From Sthenelais limicola (taxonomy: Eukaryota > Annelida > Polychaeta > Phyllodocida > Sigalionidae): DNA of 64,000 bases. Each line of letters opens with the position of its first letter. The stretch's first letter is position 1. A program made the translations under genes and the position numbers. Below are positions 1 through 10,739 of the stretch, piece by piece. The notes beneath the pieces are model-generated. The model was given only the letters and a program-made list of their open reading frames with translations. It was not told where the DNA came from and did no database searches. Location: positions 44,763,744 through 44,827,743 of the forward strand of contig OW804096.1 of NCBI GenBank assembly GCA_942159475.1, written 5' to 3'.

Positions 1-1
1 T

Positions 2-43
2 AGGTCTGAACGGAGAAAAAAGCAGAAAACCTTTAGTTTTTGA
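2..43 (+). CDS. Possible C-terminal tail of LINE ORF1 (partial)
   Basis: In the frame beginning at base 2 the sequence reads a basic tail (RSERRKKQKTFSF) and ends at TGA 41-43, overlapping the start of the ORF2 frame by a few bases. Basic C-termini are common in LINE ORF1 proteins. Only about 13 codons are visible, so this is an inference from position and charge, not from a recognisable domain. Confidence 0.3.
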   Translation, partial: RSERRKKQKTFSF

Positions 44-2997
44 CTGATGTTAACCGGGAGGGCAGCATTAATGAAAGCGTTCAAGACAAAATCAAGACAA
101 TCAAGACAATCAAGACAAATGTAAAATATGCAAGCAAGAATTGTAATCGAGAGATTGATGAACAGGACCTAAGTTCCTGCAAAGGTGTGAAAATAATTTC
201 ATGGAACGTTAGAAGCCTACCACCAAAGATTTCTTATATAACGACTTTTATGGAGAATACGAAAGCAGATATATTGGCGATTCAAGAATCGTGGTTACAT
301 AGTAACATACACGATAACCAGATATCAATAGAGGGATATCAATCAATCAGACTGGATAGGAAATCCAAGAAAAAAGGAGGCGGTATAATAACCTATATAA
401 AGTCTGATTACTCAATTAACGACATACGGTATGAAAACCTAAATATATCAAATCTAAACTTGGAAGCCCAAGTCATAGAATGTAAGAGAAATAAGATGAA
501 AACAATGGTAATCATAAACATATATCGCCCTCCACAAAGCCAGTTAACTGAAAGTATAGAAGCCATCAAGCATATCTTAGAAAACATTAATCTTAAAAGC
601 GAAATCTTTTTGGTGGGGGACTTCAATGTGAACCATGAAACAAAACAAATGGACTTCGTGAAACAATATGGTCTCTCCCAAACGATAAATGTACCCACGA
701 GAGTAAGCAAGAAATCCTCCTCTATTATAGATCAAATATTCTCAAATGGTAAATATATAAACCAAACAGGAACAATTAACAATAACACTAGCGATCACTT
801 TCCAATATATATTATAAAGAAAAAGGAAAGGAACACGTATAGAAAAGGGAACTTTACATCCCGACAATGGAAAAACTTAGATATAAAGATATTAAAAGAG
901 ATACTTAAAGATAGTGATTGGACTGGATTTTACCAATCAAGGGATGTAAATAAATGTTGGGACATAATAATAAATAAAATAACCCACTACCTGGACAGGA
1001 TGTGTCCGTTAAAGGAATATAAGAATATAAGGGAGAGACCAAAATGGTACACACCGCAACTTAATGTAATGGCAAAAGAAAGAGACAGGGCGTTTAAAAA
1101 GGCTAGGAAAACAAAGAAACCTGAAGATTGGGATACAGCTAAACAAATAAGGAACAAAGTCAACTCCCAAGTACATAAAATGAAAAGTAAACATTTAAGA
1201 GAGGAACTCATTAAAGATCCCAAGGACTGTAGACATTTCTGGGAAGTTATAAAGCCACTCCTGACACCAGACAAAATAAAAGCGAAACAAACCATTAATA
1301 TTCTTGACAAACATAATAATCTTCATGGAGGATTGGAAGCGTCAGAAATATTAAATGATTTCTTCTCGTCAATAGGGGTGAATCTAGCTGAAAAGATCAA
1401 ACCATTAACAAATACCGAACAAAATGAAATCCCAAACAATAGGTGTATCCAGCCTAATGAAATAAACGACAATGAAATCTTTTCCTTTTGCCAAATAGGT
1501 GTGAATGAAATATATGATTACTTACGAAAGTCAAATAATAATAAGGCATCAGGTATCTTACACCTGCCCACCAGGGTTTTGAAACCATGCCTAATGACAC
1601 TGGCCCCCCAATTTACATACCTGTGTAATTTGTCAATAACCTTAAATGAGATACCGAATGAATTTAAGAAAGCAACAATATTACCTTTATTCAAAAAAGG
1701 CTCGAGAAATGACCCTTCTAACTACCGACCGATAAGCATAATAAAGTTCCCAGCTAAGATATTAGAGAAGGCTGTACACCATCAATTTTATTCCTATATC
1801 GAAAGGAAGAAAATGTTGTACACGCATCAATATGGATTTAGAACAGAACATTCTATAAACCAAGCTCACCACAGAATTTTCCACAAAATATATGAGAACT
1901 TAAATGAAGGGAAGAAGACGGTATTGGCTTTCTTGGACTTCAAGAAAGCCTTTGATACCATCGATCATCAAATATTGCTTCAAAAATTAAAATCGTACAA
2001 AATCCATAGTGATGTCTTAAAATGGTTTACAAATTACTTAAGTAACAGGTACCAAAATGTTAGTGTCGATGGCATGGTATCGGGCCAACAGAAAGTACGG
2101 TGCGGGGTACCGCAGGGAACTGGTCTCGGACCGTTGCTCTTTTTAATTTATATCAATGATTTACAAGATGTTATATCCGAGGAGAATGTCCAGCTTTTCG
2201 CGGACGATACTGTATTGTTTGCTTCAAACAAAGATAAAACACTGGCGAATGAGGCTCTGCAGAGGGATTTGCAGAAAGTAAGTTTTTGGTGCAGGGACAA
2301 TAAAATATCCATAAATATCAGCAAAAGTAATATTCTAGAAATATTACCTGCAAAGCTAGATGAAAACACAAACAAATATACTTTCAAACTAGGTACAGAA
2401 AAAATGGATTATACAGATAATTATACATACCTAGGACTGAATATAGATAATAAATTAACTTTCAAAGACCATCTAACCCAGAAAATCTCCCAAGCCACAA
2501 CCAGACTAAAAGCGATCAGAAGAATCCAGAAGTCCTTATCAACAGCAAATATATTAACTTTGTACAAAGTAGCTGTGAGGCCAATCTTGGATTACGGGGA
2601 CTGTATTTACTGTGTAGCACCATCCAATATGCTTATGAAACTGCAAACAATACAGAACTCATTCGTCAGGGTTGCATTCAATGTCGACAAAAGAACCAAT
2701 GTTAATGATTTGCAAATAGAAAATAATATACCTTTGTTATGTACCAGAAGGAAGCATCATTTGTTAGAATTAGGATATAAATTGAGTGATGAGCACCCAT
2801 TAATAGACAATAGAAAGTTGAATCTACGCTCCCATAATAAAGGGAGAAAAATGATATTACCAAAACCACGAACAGAAAAGGTGAGAAAGTCAATCTACTA
2901 CCAACTCCCAAGGTCTTGGAATGACCTGCCTAAGAAAGGAGTCACATGCCCATCAATTGAAAACTTCAAAGTTTTCCTCAGGGATAATATTCAATAA
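40..2997 (+). CDS. LINE ORF2: apurinic-like endonuclease plus reverse transcriptase
   Basis: This is the polyprotein of a non-LTR retrotransposon; it nicks target DNA and primes reverse transcription of the element RNA in the nucleus. Residue numbers count from the TTG at base 40. The endonuclease domain spans about 50-260, with ISWNVRSL (53-60), QESW (82-85, catalytic Glu), YRPP (162-165), GDFN (193-196) and SDHF (251-254). The RT spans about 500-810, with NYRPIS (561-566), motif A LDFKKAFD (632-639), motif B GVPQGTGLGPLLF (689-701), and catalytic FADDT (720-724). A C-terminal region of about 180 residues follows. It is full length and uninterrupted. The first in-frame ATG is only at residue 71, inside the endonuclease, and an in-frame TAG lies just upstream (34-36), so translation cannot start at a normal ATG before the domain. 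It probably begins by frameshift or reinitiation from an upstream ORF1. An ATG-proximal (ATCAAGACA)n triplication near 91-119 encodes TIK repeats. Confidence 0.93.
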   Translation: MTDVNREGSINESVQDKIKTIKTIKTNVKYASKNCNREIDEQDLSSCKGVKIISWNVRSLPPKISYITTFMENTKADILAIQESWLHSNIHDNQISIEGYQSIRLDRKSKKKGGGIITYIKSDYSINDIRYENLNISNLNLEAQVIECKRNKMKTMVIINIYRPPQSQLTESIEAIKHILENINLKSEIFLVGDFNVNHETKQMDFVKQYGLSQTINVPTRVSKKSSSIIDQIFSNGKYINQTGTINNNTSDHFPIYIIKKKERNTYRKGNFTSRQWKNLDIKILKEILKDSDWTGFYQSRDVNKCWDIIINKITHYLDRMCPLKEYKNIRERPKWYTPQLNVMAKERDRAFKKARKTKKPEDWDTAKQIRNKVNSQVHKMKSKHLREELIKDPKDCRHFWEVIKPLLTPDKIKAKQTINILDKHNNLHGGLEASEILNDFFSSIGVNLAEKIKPLTNTEQNEIPNNRCIQPNEINDNEIFSFCQIGVNEIYDYLRKSNNNKASGILHLPTRVLKPCLMTLAPQFTYLCNLSITLNEIPNEFKKATILPLFKKGSRNDPSNYRPISIIKFPAKILEKAVHHQFYSYIERKKMLYTHQYGFRTEHSINQAHHRIFHKIYENLNEGKKTVLAFLDFKKAFDTIDHQILLQKLKSYKIHSDVLKWFTNYLSNRYQNVSVDGMVSGQQKVRCGVPQGTGLGPLLFLIYINDLQDVISEENVQLFADDTVLFASNKDKTLANEALQRDLQKVSFWCRDNKISINISKSNILEILPAKLDENTNKYTFKLGTEKMDYTDNYTYLGLNIDNKLTFKDHLTQKISQATTRLKAIRRIQKSLSTANILTLYKVAVRPILDYGDCIYCVAPSNMLMKLQTIQNSFVRVAFNVDKRTNVNDLQIENNIPLLCTRRKHHLLELGYKLSDEHPLIDNRKLNLRSHNKGRKMILPKPRTEKVRKSIYYQLPRSWNDLPKKGVTCPSIENFKVFLRDNIQ

Positions 2998-3625
2998 TAT
3001 TCAATACAACAGTAAACATGAATAATGTACAACCAACTAGACAGTCAGTAGAAAAAGGCCAGGGGGTGGAGGTATGGATTGACTACTTACCCATTAGAGT
3101 GGTAATAAACTAAACGATGGTATGTAAATCCAGTATTATCGCAATTAACAGAGTATGAAGTTTAAGTTCGCTGTAATCTCATTTTTGGAGATAGATGAAG
3201 GAGGGAATCCGCGATTGTATAAGCTTTTGAGATGAATTTGAATATTAATAATTGTCATTCGATTGGATGTAATGTATATATTTGATATTCTGGTATTTCA
3301 ATACTACATGTAATAATATGATCTACAATGAGTAGAATCAAAAATTGGATGTGAAGCTGTAATTGTTAGGATTAAGCATTGTGAATTTGACTTTTCTGTC
3401 ATTGTTATATATATTTTATAAAAATAGAAGTATAGTATGAGTAATTACTGGAAGACCGTAAAATATCGCAACAAAACGGACACTGAACTCTTATGAAAAG
3501 AAAACGATCAGAGACCAAAATGGACGTCCGGGAATACCTATGTTTTTAACAAAGAAGGACACAAAAATCCATTTTTCCATTTTTATTATATGATGTAACT
3601 GTATAAAAATGAGAAATAAAACTAA
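2998..3625 (+). other. 3' UTR of the LINE
   Basis: AT-rich non-coding stretch between the ORF2 stop and the CATA tail, with no open frame of interest. In target-primed retrotransposons the distal 3' UTR is normally what the reverse transcriptase recognises. Confidence 0.75.
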
Positions 3626-3643
3626 TACATACATACATACACA
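3626..3643 (+). repeat. (CATA)n 3' tail of the LINE
   Basis: Four to five CATA units directly after the AATAAA-containing 3' end of the element. They mark the integration end of the LINE. Confidence 0.8.
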
Positions 3644-3756
3644 AAAGGCCCAAGGGCAACTTGAATTTTAATTCAACGCAGATTATACTATAGAAATATC
3701 TGGTCAGGTCCTTCTCCTGTCTTTTGAATCATAGCCATGACCAACAATAAGATGGA

Positions 3757-3830
3757 TCAGAATAGAATAGATGAATTTATTGCCTTTTGGCAATCTAGAT
3801 CAACATAGGCAAGGTCTACGATCTCTTCAA
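3757..3830 (-). mobile_element. Possible 3' end of a second LINE fragment, opposite orientation
   Basis: On the minus strand this reads a hairpin (ATTGCC-AAAA-GGCAAT, plus-strand 3779-3794), then AATAAATTC and a short (ATTCT)-type tail ending near 3757. A terminal hairpin, an AATAAA and a short simple-repeat tail together resemble the 3' ends of L2/CR1-type elements. No RT sequence is recognisable upstream of it, so it may be a severely 5'-truncated copy. How far it extends beyond about 3830 is unknown. Confidence 0.35.
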
Positions 3831-6800
3831 GATGATTACACGAGGCGCCTGATACGCCCGGCTTCGGACATCCATCGATTATTAGAATTTTGTTCATGTT
3901 GACATGATTCATCAAAAAGCAAAACCGCTCCCCGGATCCTCGCACATGTCTCTTAATAAAAGAAAAGATTGCCCATATCTGATCTCTGAATGCCAATATA
4001 CGTCCACTTTTCCATCTCCCACCATTGAATTGACGGTTCTTGCCCGTGGTTAACACCCTACCCCGGAAGCACGCTATCGCCCGGGATCAATATATACATA
4101 GTCTCGCACGATTTTATTTCTTCAGCGCACACATGAAAAGGAGAAGCATACTCTTTCTGCCATGAGAACATAGCCAGAGCCTTCCAAATTGGATAGCTAC
4201 TCAATCATTTGTATGGAGAAATTCTGTTCTTTATTTGCGATATCTCATATGGTTTTGCGCTACTGGGTAAGACGAACGGAGCTGTTAACCATTCATTTTG
4301 GATGCATGCTTACGGTGTGAGAGAAATAACGGGAAAATGCATGTTATCTTATATTTTACCATAATCATAAGATTTGTCAGTTTTCATTTTTATTCGGAAA
4401 TAACATAATTGCCTTTGGTATATATTATACACGGACCTGTAGTAGACAATACACGAGGAAGTAATACGATAACAAAACCATAATTGGAACAAAATTGCTC
4501 ATGAGGGAAGTGTGGGCGTGGGAACAGAATTATGATATGGAGCGGTTAGACAAAGGGACAGAGAGGAAGGACAGGAGAAGGCCGGGAGGAATAGGTGTAA
4601 CATGATGGTAGCGTGTGATAGGGTGTAGGTAGAGCCGATGCGTTAATTATTGAAGCAGAACGAATTGGATTCGTCCGGAACGACAGGCCAAGTCCCGATG
4701 GGTCAACATTCATCAGCCTGGTTTTATATGGTCTGTAGAGGACTGCCATGTGGTATAAAAACCAAGGGATTTCAAGCCTTCTTCAGCTAGAAATGTTGCT
4801 ATTACTACTCTACTACTACCGCTACTACCCCTACCCACCTCACGATATTATGAACACAGTGGCAACGAGAGTGCCAAAAGCCTTTAGAATTTGCAACGGC
4901 GGGGACCACCAATTACAACAGCCTAGGTAGGTATGGAAATGCACTGAGTTCATGTTCGAACGTTAGTGGATTCTGATTCCATTAGAAAGGAACTTGTAAT
5001 ATGATAGGTAGAACTCTGTATAAATATGAATGCGTACATGTATGCTCCCTATATCTTTGCACGAAACATCAACGGTAAAACAGAGACCTGTACAGAATGA
5101 TGCATTCGACTAAAAAAAGAGGTATAGATAAGGCTTCTATATATGGTGTGTATACATTTTATGTATTATTACATGTATACAGTTGTAAACCTTTAAAATC
5201 TTTTATCTGGAAACCGTTTTATAATTGCGGAGAAAAACGTTTAAAGAGAAAAACAATTAAAAGGTGTTTTAAAAGGCAATTATTTACGCTGACTTATTTG
5301 TCTTATTCTTGTGTATCGTATCTGCCCATGTACTCATCAATCTGCCCACCAATATAGCAATATATAATCAAGTGCATGTATCAACTTGTTTTTCATCGCG
5401 GAATAAATGCTTTTGGCCCACTTCTTCTTATTGCGCATAAATCCATCGTGAAATAACATGAATTGACAAGAGGAAAACATGTTTTCATGCAAATCACGCC
5501 CTAAAACCTCATTTCTAAAACAATTAGCCAAAGGGAATCATGCAGTCTGGATTCAACCTACTCAGATCGCCTACTTCTACCATCTAAATACTGCTGGCAG
5601 CAAAACATTATCAGGAATCCATTTCGAGAGGAACCAAATTGCTATAGACCCAGGATAAACATGGTTCAATAGCAGGCTAACTTTCAGAACAGTACCCGAT
5701 AATGTAGCATTACAGCCGAAATAGAGGACCATCAAGCGATCCCTGCTTTAATAATGTGACTAAAGCATTGCCCTCGAAGACATAGCTTGAGGGGTCCTCG
5801 TTTTCCCCATTTTCTAGCCTGCACGCGACCCAGTCAAACGACCATGTTCCCATTGAAAACCTCATTACATCGCTTCAGACTGAATTCAATAATAACTCGA
5901 TCAAAGGTGGCTCTAACATCGAGTCCCGCATCGAGACCACCACGAAACTCTTGGGTGGAGGACCCAATCTAGGTCATTCTCCTCCACCTCCTTGCTGGGA
6001 AGTACCAGGCCTACCACGGAATGGCAATCTTAATTTACACAGGCTTGGCCATAAAGCAACCGAGAACCGGTCAGCCGCCTACAATATACAATCAAGATTT
6101 AAAATCACTCCTTTTTGTTCGGTAACTACTAGTTTATACATAGTCCCTGGTCATAGGATTCAGAAGAATAGCAAAGGCTTGGCTGTAGGAGTTCTGTTTT
6201 ATCTCACAATTTCTTTTTGCATTTTTCTATGTGCGTGTATAGATATATGCCCCCAAAGGCCCATAAGCTCTTATTGACATTATATATAGTGACCTCCACC
6301 CTCCCCTCCTTTTCTCCATCCCCTTATGTCGATTTTTGTTGGGGTAGAATGTTTAGTTGGTTACACAATTTTTGAGACAAAATTCACTCTGCATTGCTGA
6401 AGGTTATTAGTGAGTTTTCTTCGTCCGAAACCTATTAGAGTGCATGTTGAACACTAATTTATTGCCAGTATATATGTCTATATACCCCTGGCCATCCCTG
6501 CATTGGTCTGTTTAATATGCCCTTGCTCTCTCTACATCCCCCTCTAGCCCTCTGACACCATACTTCCTGGCCTATCAGGCACCGACCCCGCTCAAGATCC
6601 CACTTTTTGCTCTACTACTCACGGGCTTCAGTGGTTCTAGTCCCCGATCCCCTGGGCTAACAAAACATATGTGCACACCCGAGCATACAAGTAGAAGATC
6701 TATGCCAGTTCAGTTCCAGGAGGATTCTACTTTTTTATTTTCCCTCAACTGAGTACACAGAGAAGGAAGTGCTGTTATTTGGTTGCGCATGTTTAGACGT

Positions 6801-7599
6801 ACCATCGGATCTGTATTACACATACTATAGTTTAAGGGCCCACCTGCACTATAAAATGCTCAGACTCGTGTTATTATCCTTCTCGTCCAACCACCATGGT
6901 GGGTTATTTTATGAGAACATCGAAATATTCACAAGCATGATATTAAGCATGATATATGGGATCAATGGCAATCTACATCTATTTGCGAATCACTGACTGT
7001 AAATAAATCAGCGAAGTCAATTTAGTCCATGCCATTATGTTCCTGGGAAATATATGTCTCAGATTAAAATCACAGATAAAAACTGAGCTTATCCCATACC
7101 CACTTTTAAAATTGGTTTCATGGAGCCACTTTCTACGGTCGATGAACGGCAGACCCACAAACATAGGCTACATATGGTTACTTGTGACTTATGAAATGTC
7201 GGCATTTCCTTTCTCTTGGATTGTGAAACATTTCCTGCTGATAGTATTTTTGCAAATAGGGTAAGGGTGTGATATGTGTAATCTTCACCTATCCTCCCCA
7301 GTCTTAATGGTGATTAGTTAATTGGCCAAGATTAAAGCCTAGCTAACGTCTTTTCGTCACACCAGCGGCTGGTGCAGACATCGTTTACAGTTTGCAACGT
7401 TATCGCCGGGAAAGCCACTTTGAGGAGGGTGCCCCCAGAGGCGCCCTCAGGGACGTTAAATCCGCCAGGAGGGAATGGAAGTGTAGGAATAAAGTCCAAT
7501 CGTCGCGCCCATGGAGGCACAATGCCAGTGCAAATTCACACTGATGTGATTGTCTAGCGCAGGAAGTCGAAGCCCGTTAATGAACGGCGCCATGGTCAG
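3831..7599. other. Non-coding, no recognisable gene
   Basis: AT-rich sequence with only short chance ORFs (none above about 110 codons, none with a domain I recognise). A GC-richer island at about 7330-7570 is open for about 69 codons on the plus strand (ending at 7557) and 62 codons on the minus strand. It immediately precedes the RT relic and could be an eroded upstream portion of the same element, but I cannot assign it. Confidence 0.5.
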
Positions 7600-8215
7600 A
7601 CACCCGGATCATACGTCATAAAGCTTTTTTAGACGTCCATATGGCTAACTTTTCAAGTAGCTTCAATGCTGGGTGTGTGAAATGGGATCACGGCCTTGGA
7701 GAATAATGTTTACTCATGGTTGTTTGACGACCTAGTCCAACGATCCGAAATAAAACATCATTTGGCATGGACAACGTACATCGCCAAAAGCCGGTTAAAA
7801 TTAATCATCCAGGGACTGTAAAAAAACAATGTGTAACATCTCCACCTATATGATAGTTATAGGAACGCGTTTTTCGACAAGGCAAAGGCTTTGGGCTACT
7901 CTTCTTCCTTATCTACATACATGTTCTCCTATAGTTACACTAGCACTGTTTCCTGATTTATTTGCTGACGATGCAGCATTACATATCAAAGAAGATAAAA
8001 AAGAATAGGAACTATTAAATGCAGTGAGATAAAAAACTCGCTAATATCTGGTGTAGTGCCAACAGGATCTATCTTAATATAGCCAGAAGCTAGCTCAATA
8101 AAAGCAACTCCACGTTCAGATGAAAAACATATATAAAACTCACATAAACATCCAATTAGCCTTGAGTGACACCTTTTGGGAGTTTGGGAAAGGTATATAA
8201 TTGGCATGGTGGTGA
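7600..8215 (+). pseudogene. Decayed LINE reverse transcriptase relic
   Basis: Conceptual translation across shifting frames recovers RT landmarks in the right order. A motif A-like HKAFLDVHM lies near 7618-7645. A WLF-DDLVQRSE block like the usual W-F-x-x-Y-L-x-x-R precedes motif B near 7718-7750. Motif B is the QGKGFGLLFFLIYIH block near 7880-7923, motif C is LFADDAALHI near 7957-7986, and the post-palm NIWCSANRIYLNIARS lies near 8042-8089. The frame is broken by several stops (for example TAG after IKEDKKE and after IARS), so it is non-functional. It belongs to the L2/CR1/Jockey-type RT group but is clearly older and more diverged than the intact LINE at 1-3643. Limits are approximate. No ORF longer than about 73 codons survives on either strand here. 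Confidence 0.72.
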
Positions 8216-10392
8216 AATCATTGTGATGCCCTGTTCTAATTGAAGGTGTCTGTTTCCGACTTAGGTCATTTGGGAATATGCAATATATAAACTGAGACTC
8301 AAAGGAAATAAATGGTGGGGTGTGTAAGAAGAGAATTTTATAATGTTATCTAGTTTTTAAAGGCATTGACTATTACTATTTATATTATTTCAGATCCTTG
8401 GATATGTCTCTGCTTCTGCAATTTGATTGTTGTCAAGCAACCAAATCATAAGGTTAATTACACTATTTAGGCAAAGAAAACAACATGTGCCCTAGTAATT
8501 AATTGATGTAGCTCATTTTACACAATCACTACTCTTTTGTTTCCAAGAAGCATGTGGCCATTTTCACACCCCCTGCTGACCTATCCATACGTTTTCTGGT
8601 CCCGTCACGAACATGTGTCACCCGGGCATCGGCTTACTTTACTCCTGGACAAACTGGTCTCACGCGTTATGTGACACAGAGTAGGGTTACATCAGAAGTG
8701 AAAGTCTTATTAATTTATATGCGCAGGTAAGGAATTCAATCACATATTCATCTTCAACATCCATTTTGGGATTTCTTAAAATGAAGGCACTTGATGCAAG
8801 GGTTCTTTTTTGAAACTGTCCACAGAGTTTAACAGAACCGATGGTAATGTTAAGCCCCTCAACCAAATCCCATGTGATTTTTATCAGGTTTATTGTGAAA
8901 ACACTCGTACTGCGATTGGTTCTCCACGACCCACTTCTATGCCAGAGGACCGAGGTCAACATCACTGCTTTCTTCTCTACGCCATATTTATTATTGTGGA
9001 ATAGAAGACGATCTCTTCTGTAGCGACTGGCAGGGAACTTGAGAATCATATTGAATCAAATGCCATTCCCCGGAGGAGGGTCTAGGAGTACAATTAAAGA
9101 TTGATGCTTTTAGATGTAGAGCAAAAAATAAAAACAGGTCAGTGGTGGCGACCAAAAGACTTCCTTTCCTTCAATAATTGCCTTGCCGTGAATGTGGAAA
9201 TAATGCATGAACAAAGAGCGGCATGTATCTACATCTGAAATCGAGGTCTAATGAGGCAGAAATTCGGCAATTGTCCTTGGAGACTCATCCGCAGTCTCAG
9301 CCATAATTATTTTCACACTAAGATGAGGTAAAAGAATACCAATGGAAAAATCAAACTTGCTTACAGTGACAGCACTGGAGATGACCAGTCGCACGAGATG
9401 GTAACTATTCATTGATCGAAAGACCACCTAGGGGATTTAGAGTTTCTGATGGCCTGCTCATGGTCTGCTCCCTTGCATCAAGGTCAAATCGAACAGCCAA
9501 ATCCACTGCGGGGGTTGCAAGTAGTGAGAAAGCTAGCAGAGGTCTTTAGGAGGCGCCACAGGGTGGTACCTTATTTTAATCGGTTATTTGATCATCTTTC
9601 TGACCCTTACTGTGAAGTACTCTCAAAGTAGGCCCTGCATGAAACTGGTCTCGATATTGATGGCATACACCGCTCCTTTCGGACCAGAAACACTATACTA
9701 TTAGTGTGTGTGTGTGTGGCCTGGAGTTTTACTCGTAAATAAAATGAATTAGGTAAATATTTGCGATTAACCGGTCAGTATTCTTGAAATTCTACTTATC
9801 AAAAATATTCTTAAATATTCTCATGTCTCAATATCATTATATCATAATATATTACCGAAAACATGCCGTAAAACATGCTAATTGGAATACATATATAGGC
9901 CTAGGTATGTCTAGTTTCGTAAATGACTACCAGTAATATAAATGTGAGCTTTATTTTATAAACGCGGAAGATTGAAATCAACTTGTTCCAGACAATCATC
10001 ATACAATGTGGGTCTATCAATTCTATTAGTACATAAGATACTAAATTCTGACTTCCCTTTTCCTAGGGCGGCGTTACACCAGGTAGCACAGACCAAAATT
10101 AATATACTGACACAATAGCCCATGTCATAATCACCAGCCAAGTCTTCCCCTCCAGAATATTTCAACATGATTCATGTGCGTCTTGAGCATAATGATCAGC
10201 TGATGGCGAAGTCGCTGGAGGAGTGGGACGTGGCAATCGCTTGTAATTTCCTTGACACTTTAATTGCAAAAGGGTGTCCTTCAAGGCTGATAAAAAAAAT
10301 CTGTAATGGTCAGCCTGTCAGACCAGGGTCCGCCTTTTCAGTCAGTGTGTGGGTAAATTCAGCAACAGGCCACTAAATATCTATCCTACCCA
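8216..10392. other. Non-coding, no recognisable gene
   Basis: AT-rich DNA with overlapping chance ORFs on both strands near 8690-9050, none resembling a family I know. A short GT-repeat occurs near 9703-9718 and a TAGGCCTA palindrome near 9896. Confidence 0.5.
9703..9718. repeat. (GT)n microsatellite
   Basis: A run of TGTGTGTGTGTGTG followed by GG. A short dinucleotide repeat with no visible function. Confidence 0.8.
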
Positions 10393-10430
10393 GGCAGCCA
10401 GTGCAGGGGTGACCTACAGCACTGGCTGCC
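10393..10430. other. Perfect 12 bp inverted repeat (hairpin)
   Basis: GGCAGCCAGTGC at 10393-10404 is the exact reverse complement of GCACTGGCTGCC at 10419-10430, with a 14 base spacer. The arms are GC-rich and lie in otherwise AT-rich DNA, so an extruded or transcribed hairpin would be stable. It sits at the left edge of a GC-richer stretch (about 10390-10740) that contains no convincing gene. Confidence 0.85.
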
Positions 10431-10739
10431 GCCATCACCAGAAAATAGAGTGGTAGTAATGGCTGTAGTAGCCGCCATATTGCTTACTGGCCTCCCCTTC
10501 TCTCATTCAGGTTTGGTGTTGGAAGCTGGTTGGCAATGGGACTATCTGTCTCCTGTCCTTGCACAATCATACACTCTCTCCTCCTGTCTGCCCCACTCTT
10601 GCTTGCCCATAGGCTCTGGTTTTGTATCTGGCCCCCAATAATCTGGCACAAAGAAGCATTTTATTAGACGCTTTAATCTCGTTCCAGTCATGTTCATTTT
10701 CCCGTCATACCTGCCTCTTGTAGAGCTCCGGCAATACTC

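Larger units (their letters stand above)
1..3643 (+). mobile_element. L2/CR1-group non-LTR retrotransposon (LINE), 5' end outside window
   Basis: The element consists of a long endonuclease/reverse-transcriptase ORF (40-2997), a roughly 640 bp 3' UTR and a microsatellite-like tail of CATA units near 3626-3643 that follows an AATAAA-like stretch (GAGAAATAAAACTAATACATAC). A short simple-repeat tail instead of a long poly(A) is usual for L2/CR1-group elements. The main ORF has no internal stop or frameshift, so the copy is young. The 5' boundary and any ORF1 are not visible, since the element already occupies base 1, and target-site duplications cannot be checked. Clade assignment within the L2/CR1/Rex/Crack group is inferred from the endonuclease (ISWNVRSL) and RT signatures and would need a tree. 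Confidence 0.9.

Noticed and set aside
408..2911. Minus-strand ORFs inside the LINE (for example 408-710, 987-1310, 2148-2387)
   Set aside because: Antisense shadows of the ORF2 coding frame with hydrophobic, Phe/Leu/Ser-rich composition.
3757..4056. 99-codon minus-strand ORF
   Set aside because: Runs into what looks like a LINE 3' tail and hairpin; no RT or other domain; treated as repeat sequence rather than a gene.
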